Assembly (NCBI RefSeq): GCF_004834005.1
Contig: NZ_STFF01000008.1
Coordinates: forward strand, 186,001-250,000
Length of the DNA: 64,000 bases
Origin: Niastella caeni
GTDB taxonomy: Bacteria; Bacteroidota; Bacteroidia; Chitinophagales; Chitinophagaceae
Direction: 5' to 3'
Made by a program: the position numbers and the translations under genes. How positions within the stretch are numbered: position 1 is the first letter of the stretch; the number at the start of each line of letters is the position of its first letter. The notes under the pieces are model-generated. The model did not search any database. It was not told where the DNA came from and saw only the letters and a program-made list of their open reading frames with translations. Shown one piece after another: positions 42,434-50,431 of the stretch.

Positions 42434-44143
42434 ATGAGAAAGAATTATACATTAATTATTGGCTGCATGCTAATTGCCTTATCCTCCATGGCCCAATCGG
42501 TTCTATACCTGCAAACCAGTGAAGTAAACAATTTGATGGTACAATACGAAGCCGACCGCGGTAGCCTGAGCCGGTTTTACTTCGTTGAAAATTCACCCGA
42601 ACGCCGCGACAGGCTGGCAACGCTTACCAACGATTACCTGAAACAGGTACAACAACTCAACTATGAGAGCCTGCCTGCAGGCAGCCGGGTAGATTATATC
42701 CTGTTCAAAAGAAATCTCGATGAGCAGTTGCGGGCATTGGAAGTGGAAAAGAAAGAATACGCTCAGCTCAATACCTGGTTTGCATTTACGGCAGGTATTT
42801 ATGAGATGGAAAAATTCCGCCGTCGCGGTTCCCAGCCGGACGCGCAGCAATGGGCGGCTACTATGAAAACCATTACCACAAGTATCAGTAAGCTTACCAA
42901 AGCCCTGGAAAAAGATACAACCATAACCATTAACCTTATCCGCCGGGCGCAGGGTATTGTGAAAGGGCTGCAGGCTGCTTTGAAAAGCGTACATGAGTTT
43001 TATTCAGGGTATGACCCGGGTTTTACCTGGTGGCTGCCCGATACGTTTAAAAACATCGACAGTATCCTGGCTGCTTATGGCCAGCTGTGGCAACAGAAAG
43101 CCAAAGCAGCGCCGGGTGGTAAAGATGATGGCAGCGGCATCGTTGGTTACCCCATCGGCAAAGAAGAGATCATTCGCCAGTTGCAACAGGAGTTTATTCC
43201 ATATACACCGGAAGAACTGGTAGAAATTGCCAATAAAGAATTTGCCTGGTGCGATGCCGAAATGTTAAAGGCTTCGCAGGAGATGGGTTTTGGCAAGGAT
43301 TGGAAGAAAGCCCTGGAAAAAGTAAAGAACACCTATGTGCCGCCGGGTAAACAACCCGAGGCCATTATGAAATTGTACAATGAGTCGGTAGCGTTCCTGA
43401 AAAAGAATAACCTGCTTACCATTCCTCCCATGGCTGAAGAAACCTGGCGCATGATCATGATGACGCCCGAACGCCAGTTGGTCAATCCATTTTTTACCGG
43501 TGGGGAAGTGTTGAGTATTTCTTACCCAACCAATACCATGGAAGAAGATGACAAGCTGATGAGCATGCGTGGTAATAATCCGCACTTCTCCCGCGCAACA
43601 GTGCATCATGAATTGATTGCCGGGCACCACTTGCAGGGCTTTATGAACAACCGGTACAAAGTGTACCGCAATTTTGATACGCCGTTCTGGATCGAAGGCT
43701 GGGCCTTGTACTGGGAAATGTTGTTGTGGGACCTTAAGTTCCCGCAATCACCTGAAGATCGCGTTGGCATGTTGTTCTGGCGTATGCACCGCTGCGCCCG
43801 CATCATTTTTTCATTGAACTATCATCTTGGTAAATGGACCCCTCAACAGTGCATTGATTTCCTCGTTGACCGCGTGGGGCACGAACGCGCCAATGCAGAA
43901 GGCGAAGTGCGTCGTTCTTTTGTAGGCGGGTACAGTCCTTTATACCAATTGGCCTATATGATCGGCGGCTTGCAATTCTATGCAATGAAAAAAGAACTGG
44001 TTGATAGCGGTAAAATGACCTATGCGCAATACCACGATGCCGTGCTGCACGAAAATTCAATGCCGGTATCTATGGTACGGGCGATCATAACGAACCAGGT
44101 GCTGCCGAAGGAATACAAAGCAGAGTGGAAGTTTTATAAATAA
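42434..44143 (+). CDS. DUF885 secreted metallopeptidase-like protein
   Basis: 569 residues from ATG 42434 (MRKNYTLIIGCMLIALSSMAQ, a good signal peptide). The frame is open 28 codons further upstream, but that part is AGCTTGCAGC word repeat. Near residues 391-399 is HHELIAGHHLQGF, the HExxxGHH zinc-site motif of DUF885, a family related to M32-like metallopeptidases. NTPFWIEGWALYWEMLLW and EGEVRRSFVG follow as usual, the Glu providing a likely third ligand. It is probably periplasmic, and its substrate is unknown. It is in the same direction as the DapA-family gene, 229 bases downstream. Confidence 0.88.
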   Translation: MRKNYTLIIGCMLIALSSMAQSVLYLQTSEVNNLMVQYEADRGSLSRFYFVENSPERRDRLATLTNDYLKQVQQLNYESLPAGSRVDYILFKRNLDEQLRALEVEKKEYAQLNTWFAFTAGIYEMEKFRRRGSQPDAQQWAATMKTITTSISKLTKALEKDTTITINLIRRAQGIVKGLQAALKSVHEFYSGYDPGFTWWLPDTFKNIDSILAAYGQLWQQKAKAAPGGKDDGSGIVGYPIGKEEIIRQLQQEFIPYTPEELVEIANKEFAWCDAEMLKASQEMGFGKDWKKALEKVKNTYVPPGKQPEAIMKLYNESVAFLKKNNLLTIPPMAEETWRMIMMTPERQLVNPFFTGGEVLSISYPTNTMEEDDKLMSMRGNNPHFSRATVHHELIAGHHLQGFMNNRYKVYRNFDTPFWIEGWALYWEMLLWDLKFPQSPEDRVGMLFWRMHRCARIIFSLNYHLGKWTPQQCIDFLVDRVGHERANAEGEVRRSFVGGYSPLYQLAYMIGGLQFYAMKKELVDSGKMTYAQYHDAVLHENSMPVSMVRAIITNQVLPKEYKAEWKFYK

Positions 44144-44193
44144 AAGGCAACGAGGCATAAAGGCATAGAGGCAACGAGGCAATAAGGCAACTA
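44142..44193. repeat. Word repeat GGCAACGAGGCATAAAGGC
   Basis: GGCAACGAGGCATAAAGGC, then GGCATAGAGGCAACGAGGC and GGCAATAAGGC, directly after the DUF885 stop. The words are identical to the array at 3330. Confidence 0.6.
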
Positions 44194-44241
44194 GCTACCC
44201 ACAAATTATAACCATGACCTTATTCCTGTAAATGCACCAAA

Positions 44242-46605
44242 ATGAAAAAGCACCTATTTTCAACATCAATCATTTTGATTTTTAGCCTGTGCATGCAGGC
44301 CCAATCATACGTGCCGGAGAAGCAACAACCTTTGATGAAAGTAAAGCCGGTTGTGCCGGTGAAGGCTTACAGTTTCCACCTGCAGGATGTGCAACTGCTT
44401 GACGGCCCTTTTAAAACTGCCATGGAAGCTGACGTGCGCTATTTACTGTTGATAAAGCCAGACAGGCTGCTGGCTGATTTTCGCGAGCATGCAGGGCTAA
44501 AAGCAAAGGGTGAACGCTATGGTGGCTGGGAAAACTCCGGTTTGGCCGGTCATACGCTTGGCCATTATTTATCGGCCTGCGCCATGCATTATGCAGTTAC
44601 GCGCAGCAAGCTGTTCCTTGATAAAGTAAATTATATCGTAGATGAGTTGGCTAAATGCCAGCCTAAACGGAATGGTTATGTGGGCGCCATTCCCAAAGAA
44701 GATAGTATGTGGGCTGAGGTGGAAAAAGGGAATATCCGTTCGCGGGGGTTTGATTTGAACGGCGCCTGGTCGCCCTGGTACACCGTGCACAAGATCATGG
44801 CCGGGTTGCTGGATGCTTACCTGTATTGTGATAATAAAAAAGCTTTGACGGTGGAAACCGGTATCGCTGACTGGTCGGGTCATATTATCCGCAACCTGCC
44901 CGACAGCTCCCTGCAACGCATGTTGTTTTGCGAGTACGGCGGCATGAACGATGTGCTGGTGAATTCCTATGCGTTAACCGGCAATAAAAAATACCTTGAC
45001 CTTTCGTATAAATTCCACGATAAAAGGATCCTGGATTCACTGGCCCTGCAAAAAGATATTCTGCCCGGTAAACATTCCAATACCCAAATACCTAAAGTGA
45101 TCGGTTGTATTCGCCGGTATGAATTAACTGCCAGCGAAAAAGACAAAACTATTGCCGGTTTCTTCTGGAAAACGGTGGTGGAAAATCATTCTTACGCACC
45201 GGGTGGCAATAGCAATTACGAGTATTTGGGACCGCCCGGTAAGCTCAACGATGCGCTTACCGACAACACCATGGAAACCTGCAATACCTACAACATGCTT
45301 AAGTTAACCCGGCATCTGTTTGCATTGCAGCCTTCGGTCCATTTCATGGACTATTATGAAAAAGCGTTGTACAATCATATCCTTTCCTCGCAAAATCATA
45401 GTAATGGCATGATGTGCTATTTTGTGCCGCTGCGGATGGGTACGCAGAAAGAGTTCAGCGATTCGTTCAATACATTTACCTGTTGTGTGGGCTCAGGCAT
45501 GGAAAACCATGTTAAATATGGCGAAAGCATTTATTTTCTGGGCGCAGATGGCAGCCTGTACGTGAACCTCTTCATTGCTTCGCGTTTGAACTGGAAAGAA
45601 AAAGGTGTTGTTGTTGAACAACAAACCCAACTGCCGGTCGATAATAAGATCCTGTTTACGATCAAAGCTGTAAAACCAGCAGCGTTCCCTTTGCGGATTC
45701 GTAACCCCTACTGGTCAAAGCAACGCATAGTGGTAGCTGTGAACGGAAAAGAAGTGCCGGATGTGCAAGCAGATGCCAATGGTTATTTTACCATTTCCCG
45801 CACCTGGAAGACCGGCGATAAAATAGAATTCAAACCAGATCTGCAATTGTATACCGAGGCTATGCCCGATAATCCCAATCGTGTAGCTGTTTTTTATGGG
45901 CCGCTGGTGCTGGCGGGTGTTTTTGGAAATAAAGAACCCGATCCGGTAACGGGCATTCCGGTACTGGTTTCAACGGAAACCAATCCGGCGCAATGGTTAA
46001 AAGCCGATAACAGCCAGCCGCTGGTTTTTCATTCTGTAAATACCGGACAGCCGAAGGAGGTTACGCTGATGCCGTTTAACCAGGTACAAAAAGAATTTTA
46101 CAGCGTTTATTGGGACCTGTTTACGCCGCAAAGCTGGGGCGAACAACAAAAAGTGTATGAGGCGGAACGCAAAAAACGACATGAAATGGAAATAAAAACG
46201 GTTGATCTGCTGCGCCTTGGTGAAATGCAGCCCGAGCGGGACCATGATTTTGTTGGGGATAGGGTAAATATTGGGGAAGAGCATACCAAAAAATACCGGA
46301 TTGCATACCCGGGCGGTTTTTTCACGTTTAACATGAAAGTTGATCCGTCAACAATAAACAGCCTGTTGTGCACTTATTGGGGAATGGATAACCGCGGCAG
46401 AATTTTCGATATTTTAATAAACGATGTGAAGGTGGCTACGGAAGACCTGAATAAATACAAGGCCAGTAAATTCTATGAGATCGTGTATGCTATTCCGGCC
46501 GAACTTACCAAAGGAAAAGATAAAGTAAAAGTTACTTTCAAACCGGCTGCCAACAATATGGCCGGGCCGGTATATGGCGAAGTGCGAATGATGAAAGGGG
46601 AGTAA
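44242..46605 (+). CDS. Beta-L-arabinofuranosidase, GH127 (DUF1680)
   Basis: 787 residues. Signal peptide MKKHLFSTSIILIFSLCMQAQ. The (alpha/alpha)6 catalytic domain starts LQDVQLLDGPF and contains GHTLGHYLSACAMHY. The zinc-site residues of GH127 are present: Glu345 and Cys347 in METCNTYN, and Cys414-Cys415 in FTCCVGSGMENH, one of these last cysteines being the nucleophile in characterised HypBA1. C-terminal beta domains (about 600-787) match those often annotated as DUF4986 and DUF6805. It cleaves beta-L-arabinofuranosyl linkages of plant glycoproteins such as extensins. It is probably periplasmic. Confidence 0.92.
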   Translation: MKKHLFSTSIILIFSLCMQAQSYVPEKQQPLMKVKPVVPVKAYSFHLQDVQLLDGPFKTAMEADVRYLLLIKPDRLLADFREHAGLKAKGERYGGWENSGLAGHTLGHYLSACAMHYAVTRSKLFLDKVNYIVDELAKCQPKRNGYVGAIPKEDSMWAEVEKGNIRSRGFDLNGAWSPWYTVHKIMAGLLDAYLYCDNKKALTVETGIADWSGHIIRNLPDSSLQRMLFCEYGGMNDVLVNSYALTGNKKYLDLSYKFHDKRILDSLALQKDILPGKHSNTQIPKVIGCIRRYELTASEKDKTIAGFFWKTVVENHSYAPGGNSNYEYLGPPGKLNDALTDNTMETCNTYNMLKLTRHLFALQPSVHFMDYYEKALYNHILSSQNHSNGMMCYFVPLRMGTQKEFSDSFNTFTCCVGSGMENHVKYGESIYFLGADGSLYVNLFIASRLNWKEKGVVVEQQTQLPVDNKILFTIKAVKPAAFPLRIRNPYWSKQRIVVAVNGKEVPDVQADANGYFTISRTWKTGDKIEFKPDLQLYTEAMPDNPNRVAVFYGPLVLAGVFGNKEPDPVTGIPVLVSTETNPAQWLKADNSQPLVFHSVNTGQPKEVTLMPFNQVQKEFYSVYWDLFTPQSWGEQQKVYEAERKKRHEMEIKTVDLLRLGEMQPERDHDFVGDRVNIGEEHTKKYRIAYPGGFFTFNMKVDPSTINSLLCTYWGMDNRGRIFDILINDVKVATEDLNKYKASKFYEIVYAIPAELTKGKDKVKVTFKPAANNMAGPVYGEVRMMKGE

Positions 46606-46640
46606 GCGATAGTTGATAAAATGGTCAGGTTGAAAAGATA

Positions 46641-46690
46641 AAAAGTCCGGAAGAAATCCAACAGGGATGCTTCCGGACTTTTTTTTGTGA
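46641..46690. terminator. Bidirectional terminator
   Basis: AAAAGTCCGGAAG and CTTCCGGACTTTTTTTT flank a 16-base loop, between the convergent GH127 and T9SS protein genes. Confidence 0.88.
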
Positions 46691-46732
46691 ACTCGTGAAC
46701 TTGTAAAATCGCCAACTCGTGAACCCTGCCTC
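46686..46732. repeat. Word repeat GTGAACTCGTGAACTTG
   Basis: GTGAACTCGTGAACTTGTAA and CCAACTCGTGAACC words just after the terminator. No complementary arm was found. Confidence 0.4.
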
Positions 46733-46762
46733 TCTTTGTCACCTCTGTCGCCTTTCAATCTA

Positions 46763-48112
46763 TCACAATTTCTGAAACTGTTTGATGGCTGTAACACCCG
46801 TAGCCGGTACCTGTAATTTCAGAATATAAGTACCCGTAGCCAGTTGCGAAACATTCAATGATCTGATATTAACGCCTTGCTGCAATACTTCTTTCTGGCT
46901 CATAACAGATTGTCCGGCCAGGTTAAATACCTGCAGGGTTGCCGTAGCCTGTGCGTTGTTCGAAATCACATATTGAACAGTTGAAGTAGCCTGTGCAGGA
47001 TACACTGTCATTTCCCGGCTGCTGCCTGTATTTTTCAGCGTAACTACGGAAGAATACATGTATGTTCCGCTGATGTCAACCTGTTTCAGGCGATAATAGC
47101 TGATAGCATTTGTATTGTTCTCTGTGAATGTATATGTGTTAGAGATGTTGCTGCCTGCCTGTACACGGCCTACAGAATCATAGGTGCGACCGTTTGCTGA
47201 TCGTTCAATAATAAAGTGGCTGTTATTTTCTTCACGCCCTGTTGACCATGTTAATGCAGCTTTATTATCTTTTATTATGCCGGTGAAATTGGTAAATGTT
47301 ACCGGCAGTACGCCCGATACCACTACTGCTGCGCTTAAAGAAGTTACCACACAACTTGAATTGCTTATTGAAACGCTCATGGTTTTATTTCCGGCGGTGG
47401 TCCAGCCTGTTGAAGGCGTTGCCGAAGTAGAGGAAGCGTTGGTGGCATTGGCGCCCATGCTCCAGTTGTAAGTGATGCCTGCAGCAGGACTGTTGCTCAC
47501 TGCATAATTATAAGTAGCGCCAACTAATGCTGAAGTTGAACCGCTAATGGCCAGCTCTGTCTGGGGACGCAGTTCAATATCATCTAAAATAGCGCCCAGG
47601 GTGGTGTGGTTATTATTGTCCTTTATATGGATGTTTATTTTCCGGTCGTTGCTGTTGGCCGCAACTGTGAATGCATACGTTTGCGTAGTGTAATTAAATG
47701 TAGTGTTGTTGTAATTTCTATCCTGGTTTATGTAGGTAGTGCCAGTGTTAACACCTTTTATTTTAACATTAATACCAACGCTTGAGGGCGCACCGCCGGC
47801 AGTTCTTCTTGTGCCTTTAAAACTCAAAACATAAGTTACACCAGGCATTATACAAACGTCCTGATCAATACAAGTCTCCTTATCAATTTCTGTAACGTTA
47901 TTAGAAGCATTAGTGCCACCATAAGTTGTTTCGGGATATATTTCCACAGTACAGGTGTTTGTCCAGCCGGTTGTTCCACTATTAAAAGAAGAATTGGTGG
48001 TAAGGTTCTGTGCCGATAAGAAAAGCGGCATTAATAAGCCGGCTATGATCATGCTGATTTTCGGCGTTGAACGGTTTTGTTTAGAAGGGTAGAGGGTAGC
48101 TATTGTTTTCAT
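46763..48112 (-). CDS. Secreted protein with carbohydrate-binding-like module and T9SS sorting domain
   Basis: 449 residues from the ATG at 48112 (MKTIATLYPSKQNRSTPKIS then IAGLLMPLFLSAQ). A longer start 16 codons upstream exists but would disrupt the signal peptide. Residues 34-180 form a beta-sandwich starting LTTNSSFNSGTTGWTN and ending LDDIELRP, the layout of a CBM4/9-like module. An Ig/PKD-like region (about 185-265) and a fibronectin-like region (about 270-365) follow. A C-terminal T9SS domain (MTVYPAQATSTVQYVI to AIKQFQKL) ends the protein. It is probably a surface glycan-binding protein. Confidence 0.82.
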   Translation of the reverse strand: MKTIATLYPSKQNRSTPKISMIIAGLLMPLFLSAQNLTTNSSFNSGTTGWTNTCTVEIYPETTYGGTNASNNVTEIDKETCIDQDVCIMPGVTYVLSFKGTRRTAGGAPSSVGINVKIKGVNTGTTYINQDRNYNNTTFNYTTQTYAFTVAANSNDRKINIHIKDNNNHTTLGAILDDIELRPQTELAISGSTSALVGATYNYAVSNSPAAGITYNWSMGANATNASSTSATPSTGWTTAGNKTMSVSISNSSCVVTSLSAAVVVSGVLPVTFTNFTGIIKDNKAALTWSTGREENNSHFIIERSANGRTYDSVGRVQAGSNISNTYTFTENNTNAISYYRLKQVDISGTYMYSSVVTLKNTGSSREMTVYPAQATSTVQYVISNNAQATATLQVFNLAGQSVMSQKEVLQQGVNIRSLNVSQLATGTYILKLQVPATGVTAIKQFQKL

Positions 48113-48711
48113 TTTATAGGGTTTTTTGCACATGTTGTTAATAAACCATCCAAATGCCAAAATGTAAATAACTTACTATGAATGATTTATAGAATTGTGC
48201 CAATTGGAAAATTTCCCGGTATGGGATTTTGTTCCAGTTTTGTTATGGCTGGGATTTGAACGGTAGGTAAACTATATAGCAGGCTGTAAGGGTAATTTTG
48301 TATGGGGCAAACGGCGCTTAAAACGGCTTTTTATTAGGTTAAACCCAACTATAAGCAAACGGGAATTGTTCTTTTTTTAGCAGCTTGATTAGCGCATTGA
48401 TAAAGTTCCGGGAACGTTGCCGGAAAAAAGAGGCCGCCTTTTTTATTGATGTTGCTGAAATAATCTTGTTAATGAAGTTACGATTGGATGCGGGACTATC
48501 AGATAATATGCATGTTCATTAACGGCAGCATGTAAAAAATATAACTTTAGTTCTTATCTTCGACGCCTGTTTAACCACTAGTTTTCGGTTATTGGGGAAC
48601 GGAATATTATTATCGTACTTCGCACAATAATCTAATATATAGTAAGGTTAATGGCCTGTAGGTTTTGATATACAGTAAAAGCATCTTTTAAACTACTTAT
48701 TTATTTATTGA
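48113..48711. other. Intergenic region between divergent T9SS and SET genes
   Basis: About 600 bases without a recognisable gene, A/T-rich towards the SET gene, where TATATAGTAAGG and GATATACAGTAAAAG could be promoter parts. No terminator or word-repeat hairpin was found here, in contrast to most other gaps. Confidence 0.45.
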
Positions 48712-49347
48712 ATGGCATTCCTGGAGAAACAGTTGTACGTTAAGAAATCCACCTTACCCGGCGCTGGAAATGGATTATTTACAAAAAAATTTATTCCAAA
48801 AGGAACTCGTATTGTAGAGTACAAAGGCAGAACAAGAACATGGAAAGAAGTGCAGCAGGACGAAGAAGAGAGCCCTTATATTTATTATGTTAAACGCAAT
48901 TTTGTGATCGATGCTTTGAATGATAAGAAAGCTATGGCACGATACGCAAATGATGCCAGGGGATTACAACGTGTAAAGAACATCAACAACAACGCCGAAT
49001 ATGTAGAGGATGGTACGCGTGTGTTTATTGAAGCGGCTAAAGACATACCGGCCAGAGCGGAAATTTTTGTAGGGTATGGTCCCGAATACTGGCAGGTGAT
49101 ACGCCACAACATGCGTATTGATGAAAAAGAGAAAAAGAAGTTGCTGACCAACGGAACCAAAGTAAATGGAAAGGTGAATGGCAGGAAAGTGAACGGCAAA
49201 AAGGTGAACGGTGAGGCGGCCAAAGTGAATGGAAAAGCAACGAAGGTAAATGGCAGGAAAGTGAACGGGACTAAAGTTAATGGGAATGCCGTTAAAACAA
49301 ATGGCGAAGCAGTTAAAGCGAAGGTGAATGGGAAGAAAAGGGCATAG
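48712..49347 (+). CDS. SET-domain methyltransferase with KVNG-repeat basic tail
   Basis: 211 residues. Residues 1 to about 135 form a SET domain: GAGNGLFTKKFIPKGTRIVEYKG (the AdoMet-binding N-terminal part), RYANDARGLQRVKNINNNAEY in place of the usual NHS block, and ARAEIFVGYGPEYW as the EIxxxYG end. From about residue 147 the protein turns into nine KVNG and one KTNG repeats separated by R, K, A, T or E residues, ending KKRA. SET enzymes methylate lysines. The Lys-rich tail looks like a nucleic-acid-binding or self-modified segment, which is inference. It is cytoplasmic, with no partner gene. Confidence 0.85.
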   Translation: MAFLEKQLYVKKSTLPGAGNGLFTKKFIPKGTRIVEYKGRTRTWKEVQQDEEESPYIYYVKRNFVIDALNDKKAMARYANDARGLQRVKNINNNAEYVEDGTRVFIEAAKDIPARAEIFVGYGPEYWQVIRHNMRIDEKEKKKLLTNGTKVNGKVNGRKVNGKKVNGEAAKVNGKATKVNGRKVNGTKVNGNAVKTNGEAVKAKVNGKKRA

Positions 49348-49435
49348 TTATTTAGTTGTTAAGTTCATGAGTTTTTAAGTTAATCGGATTGAACTCAATA
49401 ACTGAATAACTCAATAACTGAATAACCCCTTAACT
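49345..49435. repeat. Word-repeat hairpin, AACTCAATAACTGAATAAC type
   Basis: The left arm starting GTTATTTAGTTGTTAAGTTC and the right arm GAACTCAATAACTGAATAAC pair at 18 of 21 positions. It is the same element as at 14422-14503. It sits between the convergent SET and RMD1 genes and overlaps the last bases of the SET gene. Confidence 0.72.
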
Positions 49436-49441
49436 GGCTTT

Positions 49442-50263
49442 CTACTTCATCAGCTTCTCAATAAACAAATTAACCACTTCAACCAGGATGAGGAGGATAA
49501 TGATCCACTCCAGCACAATGCTGTTCCTGTATTGAAGCAGGTCTTTAAACAAGTCGAGGTTTTCTTTTACAATTTCCAAACCCTCGCGGATAGTTCTGAA
49601 CCGGGCCTGCAGGTCGAATGTTTTTTTCAGACCAATGTCCAGCCGGTTCAGGTCTTCATCTTCCCAGGTTTCTTCCGGTGAATCAAAAATATACAGGTTG
49701 GCCTCAATGCGGTTCTTCAGGTTCAGCGTGCGGCCAATGTATTTTTTAAGATTGGTGCCCGATAGGTCGAGCCGGCCTTTTCGTTCCAGTTGCTGCGTAT
49801 GGTGGGTCGTTTCTTCCAGCAGCAAATTGGTTTGCTGGTTGAAATGGTCTAATGCTACAGACTGCGAAACGTTTAGCATAATGAGTCGCAAACTGTCGGT
49901 AGTAGCGCCTTCTATTTCAATTTTATTATAACCGAATTTATTGCGACCTGCATTTACCTCAATATCAAATTCATCACTGATGTGCTGGTCGAACAGGTTC
50001 TTGCAATACGGTGAAATGGCCTGAATGAACGCCATCGTTTCCACTTCGTTGTAACCAAGCAAACTCACAATGCCGTATTTGAAAATATAGGCACATTTCT
50101 GCGGCTGCGACTTAACCCGGTAAAACAATTCATCGGAATCCTCATGCAACAACTCAGCCTTAAATACTGTTTTAAATTGTTTAATATCAATACTGTCGGC
50201 TATTTGTAAAGACAATACTTTAAGCATATGCGTCTTTTTGATTGATCTTCCAATTATCTCCAT
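49442..50263 (-). CDS. RMD1/DUF155 family protein
   Basis: 273 residues. The start KVLSLQIADSIDIKQFK and the block YIFKYGIVSLLGYNEVE are typical of the RMD1 (YagE/DUF155) family. A long helical region follows (about 125-245, with QSVALDHFNQQTNLLLEET and ANLYIFDSPEETWEDEDLNRLD). One C-terminal transmembrane helix (about 247-268, LEWIIILLILVEVVNLFIEKL) anchors it, probably in the inner membrane. Eukaryotic relatives (Rmd1, RMND1) act at microtubules or mitochondrial ribosomes, but the bacterial role is unknown. It is divergent from susC. Confidence 0.87.
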   Translation of the reverse strand: MEIIGRSIKKTHMLKVLSLQIADSIDIKQFKTVFKAELLHEDSDELFYRVKSQPQKCAYIFKYGIVSLLGYNEVETMAFIQAISPYCKNLFDQHISDEFDIEVNAGRNKFGYNKIEIEGATTDSLRLIMLNVSQSVALDHFNQQTNLLLEETTHHTQQLERKGRLDLSGTNLKKYIGRTLNLKNRIEANLYIFDSPEETWEDEDLNRLDIGLKKTFDLQARFRTIREGLEIVKENLDLFKDLLQYRNSIVLEWIIILLILVEVVNLFIEKLMK

Positions 50264-50332
50264 TCAGTACTTAAAGTTACTGATTTATAGGCGTTTCGCA
50301 TTTGTCGTTTCGTTCCTCAAACTCAAAAACTT

Positions 50333-50397
50333 AAACGTTTCAGTAAATAAATCCGTCCATTTATGAAAACGATTCCAGCTTTTTTTAGCAAGTTTGA
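50333..50397 (+). promoter_or_regulatory. Two-operator LacI-type promoter element before susC
   Basis: AAACGTTTCAG and TGAAAACGATTCCA, whose central CG steps are 34 bp apart, are followed by CAAGTTTGA, a likely -7 core (nnnnTTTG). The 65-bp block matches 60525-60589 at 56 of 65 positions by hand count. The second site overlaps the expected -33 region, so a LacI protein could block or shape promoter use here. Confidence 0.7.
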
Positions 50398-50431
50398 GGC
50401 TGGAGAAATCCTAACCTAAAACAGATTGCTT

